The notes under the pieces: generated by a model | Databases searched by the model: none | What the model was told of the DNA's origin: nothing | Seen by the model: only the letters and a program-made list of their open reading frames with translations | In this document: in pieces, positions 1-9,412 of the stretch | Layout: each line of letters starts with the position of its first letter | Numbering within the stretch: position 1 is the first letter of the stretch | Made by a program: the position numbers and the translations under genes | Source: Dolichospermum sp. FACHB-1091 | Lineage (GTDB): Bacteria > Cyanobacteriota > Cyanobacteriia > Cyanobacteriales > Nostocaceae | Reading direction: 5' to 3' | Length of the DNA: 64,000 nt | Assembly (NCBI RefSeq): GCF_014697585.1 | Contig: NZ_JACJSB010000018.1 | Coordinates: 31,344 to 95,343 of the forward strand

Positions 1-224
1 GTGCTAGTTGGTTCGAGGATTAGTTAGCCTTTGCGGAAATTGAAAATGTAAAATTAAAAGTTAAAAACTATGTGATTTAATTTATCAAAAAGTCTGTTTA
101 AGTAGGTGAACGGAAAAAAACGACATAAATAACGAAAAGTAAAGTTGCCCAAAACCTCTTCCCTGTTCCCTTGTCATAACGACAATTTTTCACGCCAACC
201 TACTTATCAAAACTCGATAATCTC

Positions 225-268
225 TTAACTAATAACCAATGACCAACAACTAATGACCAATGACTAAT
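225..268. repeat. Heptameric short tandem repeat tract
   Basis: Degenerate 7-bp units of the CTAATGA / CCAATGA kind run up to and over the recG start codon. Such short tandemly repeated sequences are typical of heterocystous cyanobacteria. The first ~220 bases of the window hold no gene that I can support. Confidence 0.6.
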
Positions 269-2725
269 AAAACACCTGATTGGATAAGATTGCATAAAGC
301 CTTAGCATTTGAGGCAGAAAATGGCTTTATAGATTTAGTAGGTAAGCAACACCGCTTTAGTGAATTTTTAAGTTTGACCTTTGGCAAATTTCCTCTGGGC
401 TTACCTCAAAAAGAACGTTCTCGTTGGCAAGAAATAGCAATGCAATTTGCCAATTATCCAAATTTGGCATTAGCAGAAAAACAACATTTGGTAGCCGAAG
501 TTAGAAAATATCTTAATCAACTTGAAGAAGCACTCGAAACAAAACCTCCTCGAAAAATTTACGAACTTAAAAATCAAAATCCCACCACTCCAATTGTTGC
601 CGAAGTCAGTAAAAAACTAGCTGCAAAAATTGATCAAGAACTTAGCACCTTACCAGAAATCGGTATTAAAAAAGCTGAAAGTTTAGCCCGATTAGATTTA
701 CATACTGTCCGGGATTTATTATTTTATTATCCTCGTGATCATATTGATTATGCCCGTCAAGTTAATATTAGTGAATTAGAAGGGGGGGAAACAGTAACTA
801 TCATAGCGAGGGTGAAAAGGTTTAATTTCTTTACCAGTCCTAAAAATAAAAAATTATCAATTTTAGAATTAATTCTCAAGGATAATACAGGAGAAATTAA
901 AGTTAGCAGATTTTTTGCAGGTGCGCGTTTTACTAGTCGGGGTTGGCAGGAAACCTTAAAACGCAACTATCCTGTAGGTAGTATGTTGGCGGCTTGTGGG
1001 TTAGTCAAAGGTAGTAAATATGGTTTAACTTTGGATAACCCAGAATTGGAAGTTTTAGCAAATCCTGGAGATCCTATTGATTCTCTTACTATTGGGCGAG
1101 TTGTTCCTATTTATAGCTTAACTGAGGGAGTAGTAGCTAATACTATCAGACAGGCTGTAATGACGGCTTTAACAGCGGCTGTTAATTTAAAAGATCCTTT
1201 GCCTAAAGGTTTACGAGAAAAATATGATTTAATGGAATTAAAAGAAGCTATTCCTAATATTCATTTTCCTAAAGATAGCGACTGTTTAAAAATTGCTCGT
1301 CGTCGTTTAGTATTTGATGAATTTTTCTATTTACAAGTTGGTTTATTACAACGTCAGAAACAAGCTAAAACAATTCAAACTGGTGCTGTTCTTACACCCA
1401 AGGGAAAATTATTAGAGAAATTCCAGAAAATTCTCCCTTTTAAATTTACCGGCGCACAGCAACGAGTTATTAATGAAATTCTCACCGATTTACAAAAACC
1501 TACACCCATGAATCGTTTAGTTCAAGGTGATGTTGGTTCAGGTAAAACTGTTGTTGCTGTTATGGCTATTTTAGCCGCAATTCAATCAGGTTATCAAGCG
1601 GCGTTAATGGCTCCCACGGAAGTATTAGCAGAACAGCATTATCGTAAGTTAGTTAGTTGGTTTAACCTGCTACATTTGCCTGTTGAATTATTAACAGGTT
1701 CGACAAAAATAGCTAAAAGACGAGAAATTCATTCTCAATTAGAAACCGGTGAATTACCTTTATTAGTTGGGACTCATGCCTTAATTCAAGATAAAGTTAA
1801 TTTTCAAAGATTGGGTTTAGTGGTAATAGATGAACAGCATCGTTTTGGGGTACAACAAAGGGCAAAATTACAACAAAAAGGCGAACAACCTCATGTTTTA
1901 ACAATGACTGCAACTCCTATTCCTCGCACTTTGGCATTAACGGTACATGGGGATTTAGATGTTAGTCAAATTGATGAATTACCACCAGGTAGACAACAAA
2001 TTAAAACCACTTTATTGACTGGTCATCAAAGAACCCAAGCTTATGATTTAATCCGTCGAGAAGTTGCCCAAGGTAGACAGGTTTATGTAGTTTTACCTTT
2101 GGTAGAAGAGTCGGAAAAATTAGATTTGCGTTCCGCTGTAGAGGAACATCAAAAATTACAAGAAAGCGTTTTTCCTGATTTTCAAGTTGGGTTATTACAT
2201 GGACGCATGACTTCAGCGGAAAAAGAGGAAGCAATTCACAAATTCCGCGATAATGAAACTCAAATTATCGTTTCTACCACTGTGATTGAGGTGGGTGTAG
2301 ACGTGCCTAATGCTACCGTAATGTTAATTGAACACGCGGAAAGATTCGGTTTATCACAATTACACCAATTACGGGGGCGTGTGGGACGAGGTGCAGCGCA
2401 ATCTTACTGTTTATTAATGAGTAGTACAAGAAGTGCAGATGCTCAACAGCGTTTAAAAGTATTGGAACAGTCCCAAGATGGGTTTTTTATCTCTGAAATG
2501 GATATGCGGTTTCGCGGTCCGGGAGAGGTGATGGGAACTCGCCAATCTGGTGTAGCGGATTTTACCTTAGCTAGTTTGGTGGAAGATGAGGATATTTTGC
2601 TGTTAGCACGACAAGCAGCGGAAAAGGTGATTGATATTGATACAAGTTTAGCGCGTTGGCCGTTAATGCAGGATGAGTTAAAGTACAGGTATGCGCGGTT
2701 AATGGGTGGCGCGATTTTGACGTAA
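260..2725 (+). CDS. recG: ATP-dependent DNA helicase RecG
   Basis: RecG is a superfamily 2 helicase that remodels stalled replication forks and branch-migrates Holliday junctions. The 821-residue protein has a cyanobacterial N-terminal extension, an OB-fold wedge region (about residues 170-270), Walker A GDVGSGKT near residue 423, a DEQH box near 524, and the QLRGRVGRG motif VI near 702. Length and motif order match full-length cyanobacterial RecG. The ATG lies inside a heptamer repeat tract, and no strong ribosome site is visible there. A HEPN-like gene follows 30 bp downstream on the same strand, so the defence-like pair may be read through from recG. Confidence 0.97.
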   Translation: MTNKTPDWIRLHKALAFEAENGFIDLVGKQHRFSEFLSLTFGKFPLGLPQKERSRWQEIAMQFANYPNLALAEKQHLVAEVRKYLNQLEEALETKPPRKIYELKNQNPTTPIVAEVSKKLAAKIDQELSTLPEIGIKKAESLARLDLHTVRDLLFYYPRDHIDYARQVNISELEGGETVTIIARVKRFNFFTSPKNKKLSILELILKDNTGEIKVSRFFAGARFTSRGWQETLKRNYPVGSMLAACGLVKGSKYGLTLDNPELEVLANPGDPIDSLTIGRVVPIYSLTEGVVANTIRQAVMTALTAAVNLKDPLPKGLREKYDLMELKEAIPNIHFPKDSDCLKIARRRLVFDEFFYLQVGLLQRQKQAKTIQTGAVLTPKGKLLEKFQKILPFKFTGAQQRVINEILTDLQKPTPMNRLVQGDVGSGKTVVAVMAILAAIQSGYQAALMAPTEVLAEQHYRKLVSWFNLLHLPVELLTGSTKIAKRREIHSQLETGELPLLVGTHALIQDKVNFQRLGLVVIDEQHRFGVQQRAKLQQKGEQPHVLTMTATPIPRTLALTVHGDLDVSQIDELPPGRQQIKTTLLTGHQRTQAYDLIRREVAQGRQVYVVLPLVEESEKLDLRSAVEEHQKLQESVFPDFQVGLLHGRMTSAEKEEAIHKFRDNETQIIVSTTVIEVGVDVPNATVMLIEHAERFGLSQLHQLRGRVGRGAAQSYCLLMSSTRSADAQQRLKVLEQSQDGFFISEMDMRFRGPGEVMGTRQSGVADFTLASLVEDEDILLLARQAAEKVIDIDTSLARWPLMQDELKYRYARLMGGAILT

Positions 2726-2755
2726 AATAACTGAGTAAAATCTTAGTTAACGGGA

Positions 2756-3253
2756 ATGGCGATAACTTTTACAGACAGAGAAATGCAAAGAGCATGGCGT
2801 GAAAATTTTTCTGCCTCTCATAATCATAATAGAGTCCGAACTAATGCCCATCGTTTATTATTATTTTATGCCGTTGAATGTGGTTTAAAAGCAGTTTTGA
2901 TGAAGCGAAAGGAAGTAAGTCGTACTGATTTATGTCCAGAAATATTAAAATATGGACATGATATAAATGAGTTGTTAGAGGGTTTATACCCTGGTAATAA
3001 TTCATTGCAAATTTGGAAACTACCAGAACAGTTATTTATTCAAGATATTCAGGATAATTCTTATGTTAAGATAAAACAAGAACGACAATTAACGCCTGAT
3101 AACATTAACCAGATTTGGCGCTATGGAGGAAAGTTTATCTTAAAAAAAGATGAGAATAAACGGAGCGGTAGAACCGAAATAACAGACGAAGACATAGAGA
3201 AAAAATTGTTAAAAATTGTTGAATTGATTCAAAAAGAACTTCAAAGACCATGA
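2756..3253 (+). CDS. HEPN-like small protein, partner of the ParA-like ATPase
   Basis: A 165-residue, mainly helical protein. The N-terminal part contains NRVRTNAHRLLLFYAVECGL, which resembles HEPN-superfamily helices (an Arg-x5-His spacing is present), followed by a GHDINELL segment also common in HEPN-like proteins. HEPN proteins are often metal-independent RNases or nucleotidyl-transfer partners in toxin and defence systems. The stop codon overlaps the next gene's start (ATGA), which implies translational coupling with the 930-residue ATPase. No family name could be assigned with certainty. The HEPN assignment is an inference from sequence pattern only. Confidence 0.6.
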   Translation: MAITFTDREMQRAWRENFSASHNHNRVRTNAHRLLLFYAVECGLKAVLMKRKEVSRTDLCPEILKYGHDINELLEGLYPGNNSLQIWKLPEQLFIQDIQDNSYVKIKQERQLTPDNINQIWRYGGKFILKKDENKRSGRTEITDEDIEKKLLKIVELIQKELQRP

Positions 3254-6042
3254 AAGATTTTAAATTACTGACTTGGCTTGATATTAGAAGAATTTTTCGA
3301 CGCAAAACTAACTATGGGACTAATTTACCAGAGAACATAGTAAGTATTAGGTGTTTTTCTGATGCTGTAGAAATAAATATTGCTGATGAAAATTTTATAA
3401 ATAAAGTCAATGACGTATTAAAAGAATGGTTTGGAGATTGGTACGATGAAGAGGAATCTGTTATTCGATTTGATATTGGTGATGCTACATTACCCGTGGA
3501 ATTTATCTCAGAAGAAGAACCTTATATAACAGATATTGAGATACGTCCTTTTTGGGAAGAAATTGCTTATTTAGAAAGTAATTCAGAAAGTGATTCAGAA
3601 ACAGAACCTGCTGTCAAAAAAATAGTTAAGCTTCCAGAAGCATATACGGAAAAACCTAGTTTAATAGCGTTTTATTCTTTTAAAGGTGGTGTGGGAAGAA
3701 CATTAAATTTAACAGCCCATCTTTTTGCTTTGTTAGATAGAGCTAAAGAGTTAAATGAGTCTATAAATGTGTTAGTTATTGATGCTGATTTGGAAGCACC
3801 AGGTCTTACCTATTGGAATGCGTTGGCAAAACAACAACCATCCGTTTCTTTTATTAATTTTTTAGAAGTTTACCACTATTCACCAATTGATAGAGAAAAA
3901 GCACTTGCTTTATTTGCTAACGAAGTAAAAAAATCAGTGAAACATGAAGGAAATTCACAAGTTTATTTTTTACCTGCATTTCTAAAAGATAATGAATTAT
4001 TAGATATACCCATTTTACCTGAACATTTAGTCAGAGGTATAGATGGAACATGGGAATATGGTAATGCTATTCATCATTTAGGTGAAATTTTAGGTGTAGA
4101 TTATGTTTTTATTGATTTGAGAGCAGGTTTAAGTGAAATATCTAGTCCTATAATTTTTGATCCCAGAATCCAGCGTTTTCTTGTCACAACAATCAATGAT
4201 CAATCTATTCAGGGTACAAGTTTGGTTTTAAAACAAATTGGCAAAGTTGCACCATTAGAAGCAGAAGTTAAAGATAAAGAATACTATGATCCATCAATAA
4301 TAATTAGTATGTTAAAAGAAGAATTTAAAAAATTACCAGCATTTAATAATGCCTTATTTGAATTAATATCTGCTTATGTACAATCAGAAGAAGATAAGTT
4401 AGATGAGCCAAGATTGGAAATAAAAGAAGCTTATTTTGTCGAGGAATTACTTTATGTAAATGACTGGGAAGATGCACGCTCTAAATTAAATAGAACTTCA
4501 ATTTCAGTAATGAAAATTGCTCAAGAGTGGGCTGAGGGAGAGTTAATCACTACATCCACTGAGGAATCAAGTTTAAGCCTTAGAGAAGAAACAGATAGAC
4601 TTACAGAAGTTAACCGACTTAGGGATCTGAGTCAGCGTTATGAATATGCTGAAAATGGAGAAGGGGAAGATTTATTAGTAACAGAACCATTAAAAAATTT
4701 AGCGACTAATTACAAAGAACAATTACCTTGTGTTGTATCCATTGGAGCTAAGGGGGCAGGTAAAACTTTTAATTATGTTCAGTTGTCAAGGTTTAAGTAT
4801 TGGGAATCATTTTTAGATAAAATTGACAATATATCAACATCATCAGAATCACAAACTTATATATTTCCTCTGCTGCAAACAGGCAACCTTCTCGATAAAG
4901 CTAAGAACGTAACTAATGAAGCTAGAAATAATGTTAGAAAAGCTCTAAGCGAGAATTTACCTGAATTTTCACCTGATGGTTTCAAGACTAAAATTCAAAA
5001 AGCTTTATCGAACATAAATTGGGCAGAACCAGAATGGACAGAATTTTGGATCAATGAAATATCAATAGCTATAGGTATTAATGGTGAAAACGGAAATGTT
5101 AATAATCTGAGCATAATAAATCGTGAATTAAAAAAGAAAAATTTACGGATAATCTTTCTTTTTGATGGGTTAGAAAATATTTTTCCTGAGATTTCTTATC
5201 AGCCACAACAAGAAAAAGCTTTAAGAGCCTTGATTCAAAATGTACCAGGGCAGTTATCTGAAATACGACAATCTAATATTGGTTTAATAATTTTTCTCCG
5301 TCGAGACTTTCTCCGTTATACAATTAAACAAGACTTGAAACAGTTTGAAAATCTTTATCGTCCTTACGATTTATCCTGGGATCAAGAGTCTTTTCTAAGG
5401 CTTGTTTATTGGATTTGTAGTAAAGCACAGTTAATAGACGCAAATCAAAATATTATTGGCAGTTTAAGCAAAAAAAATATTATCGAAGAATTACAGAAGT
5501 TATGGGGTAAAAAAATTGGTGCAGATAACTCGAATGAAGCCTACACACATTCTTGGATATTTGCTGCATTAACAGATTTTAATAACAGACTGCAAGCAAG
5601 AGATGTTGTCCGTCTTTTATACCATGCGGCTGATATAACAATAGAGAATTATCAAGAATCACAATTTGTAAAGTGGTTCGCAAATAGACTTTTACCCCCT
5701 CAAGCTATCCGTCGAGCAATTGAGCCATGTAGTAGAAAAAAAGTAGATGAAGCCAAAGAAGAATATCCCACATTTGGAAAATGGGTTGATGAAACTCTTT
5801 ATCAGTTTACGCCAGAACAAAAGAAAATTCCTTTTGCTGTCGAAGAGTTAGGTATGGATCAGCCAACAGTGAGGATGTTAGAAGAAATGGGGGTGATTTA
5901 CGAAGATACAGGAAAACAAGATACTGCACGTTTTTATATGCCTGAAATATTCCGTGAAGGTCTAGGATTTTCTCTAGCTCGTGGAGCGCGTCCTCGTGTA
6001 ATGGTACTAAAACGTAAAGCACTAGAGAAAGGAATTATGTAA
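3250..6042 (+). CDS. Large ParA/MinD-like (KGGVGR) protein with a second P-loop NTPase domain
   Basis: A 930-residue protein. Residues 1-135 form an acidic, unrecognised N-terminal region. A deviant Walker A FKGGVGRT lies near residue 145 and is followed by a VIDADLEAPG segment, as in SIMIBI ParA/MinD ATPases. A second P-loop GAKGAGKT lies near residue 499, with a Walker B-like FLFDGLENIF later, as in STAND/AAA-type NTPases. The C-terminal ~150 residues look like a helical/winged-helix end. KGGVGR-type ATPases of this size occur in bacterial conflict systems next to effector genes. It overlaps the upstream HEPN-like gene by 4 nt. Low GC resembles the accessory genes. Exact function is unknown. 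Confidence 0.75.
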   Translation: MKDFKLLTWLDIRRIFRRKTNYGTNLPENIVSIRCFSDAVEINIADENFINKVNDVLKEWFGDWYDEEESVIRFDIGDATLPVEFISEEEPYITDIEIRPFWEEIAYLESNSESDSETEPAVKKIVKLPEAYTEKPSLIAFYSFKGGVGRTLNLTAHLFALLDRAKELNESINVLVIDADLEAPGLTYWNALAKQQPSVSFINFLEVYHYSPIDREKALALFANEVKKSVKHEGNSQVYFLPAFLKDNELLDIPILPEHLVRGIDGTWEYGNAIHHLGEILGVDYVFIDLRAGLSEISSPIIFDPRIQRFLVTTINDQSIQGTSLVLKQIGKVAPLEAEVKDKEYYDPSIIISMLKEEFKKLPAFNNALFELISAYVQSEEDKLDEPRLEIKEAYFVEELLYVNDWEDARSKLNRTSISVMKIAQEWAEGELITTSTEESSLSLREETDRLTEVNRLRDLSQRYEYAENGEGEDLLVTEPLKNLATNYKEQLPCVVSIGAKGAGKTFNYVQLSRFKYWESFLDKIDNISTSSESQTYIFPLLQTGNLLDKAKNVTNEARNNVRKALSENLPEFSPDGFKTKIQKALSNINWAEPEWTEFWINEISIAIGINGENGNVNNLSIINRELKKKNLRIIFLFDGLENIFPEISYQPQQEKALRALIQNVPGQLSEIRQSNIGLIIFLRRDFLRYTIKQDLKQFENLYRPYDLSWDQESFLRLVYWICSKAQLIDANQNIIGSLSKKNIIEELQKLWGKKIGADNSNEAYTHSWIFAALTDFNNRLQARDVVRLLYHAADITIENYQESQFVKWFANRLLPPQAIRRAIEPCSRKKVDEAKEEYPTFGKWVDETLYQFTPEQKKIPFAVEELGMDQPTVRMLEEMGVIYEDTGKQDTARFYMPEIFREGLGFSLARGARPRVMVLKRKALEKGIM

Positions 6043-6067
6043 TTTTTTGAATTTCGCTAATCTTGAT

Positions 6068-6430
6068 TTAACTCAACTGATTCCGAAACTTACTCACACT
6101 AATACTCAACAACACCACAGCAAAACCAAGTAATGCTAAAACATGAATCCACAACACATCTAAACCAACTCCCTTGAGTAAAATACCCCGTACAATTGTG
6201 ATGTAATGACGTAAAGGATTTAGTAAAGATAGAACTTGAAAAAAGGAGGCATAGCTTCAATAGGAGAAACTGCCCCAGATGTCCGCACAATTGGTAAATT
6301 AATAAAGAAAGATGTCAGTAATACTTGTTGTTGAGAACGGCAAATAGTCGCTAACATAATTCCTAAACTAATTCCCACAAATAAGTAACTATGCAAAATT
6401 AATCGTATATTTTTATCGCTGTATCCCTTA
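6068..6430 (-). pseudogene. ABC-2 type transporter permease, C-terminal relic
   Basis: Reading the minus strand gives LILHSYLFVGISLGIM, then NLPIVRTSGAVSPIEAMP and finally NPLRHYITIVRGILLKGVGL, the typical last third of an ABC-2 exporter permease. The frame breaks once, in a T-run near 6240 (one base missing), and the gene is cut off before about 6430. The N-terminal two thirds are absent. No matching ATPase gene is adjacent. This is a decayed fragment, not a working gene. Confidence 0.8.
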
Positions 6431-6479
6431 TGCAGTAAGGAATTTAGGCAAATCAGATGTGAATTACATACACTTGTAG

Positions 6480-6785
6480 TTATTTGCTGTTGGGTTTCCT
6501 TGGGTCAACCCAACCTACTTCATCATCATTACCAAAAGACACACAAGGACTATCAATTTCTACTGCTGGAGTAAATGAACTACAAAAATTTACGCTAACA
6601 CAATCAACATCTAACTCATCAGGGTGAGTACACTGTGATTTAACATAAAAAGCACAGTCTTGACAAATAGTTTTATATAACATTAGCTGCAAGTCAATGA
6701 CGGGACTCCATGGTGAATAATCCTCATATGCTTCTAAAATTTTATTTGTTGGTTTAAAGATATTTTTCTTCTCTTTAGTTTGCAT
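6480..6785 (-). CDS. Cys-rich hypothetical protein
   Basis: An ORF of 101 residues with paired cysteines (ICQDCAFY, QCTHPDELDVDCVSVNFC). This looks like a small metal-binding or disulphide-containing fold. The last ~11 residues and the stop come from a dispersed repeat (the GGTTGGGTTGACCCAAGG family), so the true 3' end may have been lost. The middle 205 bp are repeated almost exactly at 8653-8857. No family is recognised; it may be a truncated gene. Confidence 0.5.
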   Translation of the reverse strand: MQTKEKKNIFKPTNKILEAYEDYSPWSPVIDLQLMLYKTICQDCAFYVKSQCTHPDELDVDCVSVNFCSSFTPAVEIDSPCVSFGNDDEVGWVDPRKPNSK

Positions 6786-6907
6786 TACTTCATTCTCATA
6801 ACTTTATAGATATCTTCAGAAATCAAGAGTGCATCAATTGAAGCCCTTGGTAGAGGCAATTCATGAATTGCCCTTACTTGATTCTTGGAGATGTCTTATT
6901 TTTTCTT

Positions 6908-7650
6908 TTATTTCTGGGATTTAGCCAATTTTCCTTTACCCCATAAACCCAACCCAAAAAGTACCGTACTACCGATCAAAGGAAGACTATCAGTTTCCCA
7001 AGGAACCGCAACCAAGTTACCATTGACAACTAAATTGTCAATCCCAGCATTATTACCGATAATACCAGAAGATCCTTGACCAGACGCAGTTAGACGCAAA
7101 TTAAAATTTGTATTGGCCTGAAGCGTATTTCCAGTAAAGTCGAAGGAAAATGGAACAGGAGAAGGATTGGGGATAGTGCTAGAGTTAGTATATAGATCAT
7201 TGACACTAACAGTAGCTAATGTTGTGTTACTGCTATCTAACAAGGCAATGGTTAAATCAAAATCCCGTGAATTTAGTTGTGTCGTTCCTCCACCGCTAAA
7301 AATATAGCCATCAAGAGTAATTTCAGTTAAGTTTATCGCTTGTGAACCAACTGCCAGAGGAACATCAACCGTCCAAGTTCCTTGGGTGTGTAGGTTGCGG
7401 TTAACAGCAAATAGGTCTAGGGTGTCGGTAGTTTAAACAAAGGAAAATTGGCTGTCAAATTGCCAGGATCACTAACGCCATTGGTTGTCCAATTCAAATT
7501 TGAGGCAGTCGCTCCAGAAACAGTACGTCCGTTAAAATTAGTCGATAATATATTAATTGCGGATGCAGCTTCAGGGACAGATACGATTGTGAAGGGAGTT
7601 AGTAAGGCTAAACCTAATCCAGTTAATGCCAGTGTGCAATGAATTTTCAT
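6908..7650 (-). pseudogene. Secreted exosortase-anchored protein, split by a frameshift
   Basis: The 5' part (7417-7650) encodes a signal peptide (MKIHCTLALTGLGLALLTPF...) and the start of a mature chain. The chain then continues in another frame (TLDLFAVNRNLHTQGTW... to 6908) as a beta-rich domain ending in VPWETDSLPLIGSTVLFGL plus a basic tail. That tail is a cyanobacterial PEP-CTERM-like sorting signal recognised by exosortase. The frame change falls at about 7432-7440. The rest is intact (~247 residues in total), so it is a recent frameshift or a sequencing error. The product, if made, would be exported and processed at the cell envelope. Confidence 0.75.
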
Positions 7651-7875
7651 ACAAATGTTTTTTGATTTTTGTAAGTGTTGTATCTTCGTGATGATAAGAT
7701 TTAGCGGTTCTGGAAGTCAATAGAAAACTAGCACTTCTTATCATGAAAATTCTTGCCTGAAAGTTATCGTTCAAATTCTTTTTCCCACACTGGCCACTAG
7801 GGGATAGAAAAGGGGAACCAATTCAGACCGACTGACCGTTAAACAGGGAAAAGGGCGATCGCCACTAGGAGAATG

Positions 7876-8310
7876 TTATCCCACATTCCGCTTAAAAGGA
7901 TTTGTAAACTTTACACCCTCAACAGTTGCACCTGATGGAAAATCTTCACTGTAAATTTCTTCAATTTGATTAAGTCTTGCTGTTGCCCAAATTTGCGCGT
8001 CCCAAAAACTAAAGTTATGGGTTTCTACACCACGAATAGCTTCTAGGGAGATTAATTTTGTCATATTAACAATATGGCAAATGGCTAAGTAGTTACGCAT
8101 TCGCATCAGTGCCTCAGCGGGAGTTAAAAGTGATCTTCTTGTCCGGGTTGTAGCCATAAAAAACTCCCCTATCACCTGGGTACTAATTACTGCCTTTCCA
8201 GAACGAATTAACCTATCAACAACTGCGATCGCTTGTTCCTGTTTTGCGGTATCTAATGGATCGTAGATGTACACAAGAATGTTCGTATCAATAAAAACTC
8301 TACCGTTCAT
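7876..8310 (-). CDS. PIN-domain toxin (VapC family)
   Basis: PIN-domain ribonuclease toxin of a type II TA pair. VFIDTNILVYIYD near the N-terminus holds the first catalytic Asp; later acidic residues occur in FWDAQIWATA and in IYSEDF near the C-terminus. I chose the ATG of MNGRVF rather than an upstream one. It starts 11 nt inside the antitoxin gene end, and the extra upstream residues would simply re-read antitoxin sequence in another frame. The result is 144 residues, normal for VapC. The partner is the RHH gene at 8300-8557. Confidence 0.88.
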   Translation of the reverse strand: MNGRVFIDTNILVYIYDPLDTAKQEQAIAVVDRLIRSGKAVISTQVIGEFFMATTRTRRSLLTPAEALMRMRNYLAICHIVNMTKLISLEAIRGVETHNFSFWDAQIWATARLNQIEEIYSEDFPSGATVEGVKFTNPFKRNVG

Positions 8311-8557
8311 AAAGGTCTTCCCGCTTCCAGTCCCTACCTCCAGCTTGAACAGGTCGAGTTTTGATTTGTGCAATAAATTCCCTTTCGGCTTCCCACAGTA
8401 AGATATCAGTTTGGGGGACAGTTATTTCCCCAAGATGAAGGTCAATGGCTTGACGGATAATCTCGGCTTCACTTACACCTGTTTGTTGTGCAATCTCTTT
8501 GAGTAGATGTTCTTGACGTGCTTGGATGTAAATCTGTTTGCGAATTTTGGTTGACAC
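8300..8557 (-). CDS. Ribbon-helix-helix antitoxin of the PIN toxin
   Basis: An 85-residue protein. Its N-terminal MSTKIRKQIYIQ strand followed by two helices (LLKEIAQQTGVSEAEIIRQA) is a typical RHH/CopG DNA-binding fold. The C-terminal tail probably wraps the PIN toxin. First gene of the pair, overlapping the toxin start by 11 nt. RHH antitoxins generally repress their own promoter, which would lie just above 8557. Confidence 0.85.
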   Translation of the reverse strand: MSTKIRKQIYIQARQEHLLKEIAQQTGVSEAEIIRQAIDLHLGEITVPQTDILLWEAEREFIAQIKTRPVQAGGRDWKREDLYER

Positions 8558-8652
8558 AATTTAGAAGTATATTTAATGTATACATTACATTATACATTAT
8601 TTCTGAACAAATAGTCAAAATTGCGAGTTTTCAAGCAACTGAATTAATATTT

Positions 8653-8857
8653 ATCATCATTACCAAAAGACACACAAGGACTATCAATTTCTACTGCTGG
8701 AGTAAATGAACTACAAAAATTTACGCTAACACAATCAACATCTAACTCATCAGGGTGAGTACACTGTGATTTAACATAAAAAGCACAATCTTGACAAATA
8801 GTTTTATATAACATTAGCTGCAAGTCAATGACGGGACTCCATGGTGAATAATCCTCA
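8653..8857. repeat. 205-bp partial duplicate of the Cys-rich ORF
   Basis: Matches 6522-6726 with one visible substitution. It has no start or stop of its own, so it is a dead internal fragment of the 101-residue ORF. Near-identity implies a recent copy event. Confidence 0.9.
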
Positions 8858-8870
8858 AGTTGAGATAAAA

Positions 8871-8898
8871 CCCACTACATAATATACAAGGTAGTGGG
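8871..8898. repeat. Inverted repeat (CCCACTAC/GTAGTGGG)
   Basis: An 8-bp perfect stem with a 12-nt loop and no T-run after it. The 8858-9147 stretch otherwise holds only AT-rich sequence and the leader of the DUF3146 gene. Confidence 0.5.
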
Positions 8899-9147
8899 CG
8901 ATAGCAGTAATAAACAATGTCGTTCTTATTATCTGTTATTTTCGTAACAAAATTAATTATTGAATGCAATTATTGCATTAATATCTTGCATCTATCGTCA
9001 TTTAACTACAAATCAGTAGTTAAGAACCTAGACTTTACTAACTTATGTTGTCTTTATTAGTTTATTGATTTAAGCTATTTTTAGTACGTAAAATAAATAG
9101 CCTACATAAATAATTGGCTTTTATCCCATACCTGACATTAAATAAGT

Positions 9148-9411
9148 GTGAGTGCAAAACGTCTGCCAGAAACTACTGCCCATGTTAGAATTATCCGCCA
9201 ATCTTGGCAACAGGGCTTTCTTGAAGGTGAAGTCAGCGCTGGTAATTTTCAATGGCATTTCCAGTGGCATTTTCGTCGGGGGGAACTTTCTGTAAAGCCT
9301 TCCCAAGGTCGTGCTTTAATTAAAGAACCTCTAGGACGGTTTTTAGAACAACAAGATTATCAATTAGAACCTGGGGGAGATTATGCTTTTACAATTCGGG
9401 CTGAACTCTAA
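9148..9411 (+). CDS. DUF3146 family protein
   Basis: An 87-residue conserved cyanobacterial protein of unknown function. It is recognised by the whole-length pattern MSAKRLPETTAHVRI ... RRGELSVKPSQGRALIKEP ... EPGGDYAFTIRAEL. It starts at GTG. An FQWHFQWHF repeat is visible in the middle. Ends 2 bp from the convergent YqgF-like gene. Confidence 0.85.
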   Translation: MSAKRLPETTAHVRIIRQSWQQGFLEGEVSAGNFQWHFQWHFRRGELSVKPSQGRALIKEPLGRFLEQQDYQLEPGGDYAFTIRAEL

Positions 9412-9412
9412 A

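Noticed and set aside
6885..7079. Plus-strand ORF opposite the exosortase-anchored protein
   Set aside because: It is the antisense of a coding region with a clear sorting signal on the minus strand.
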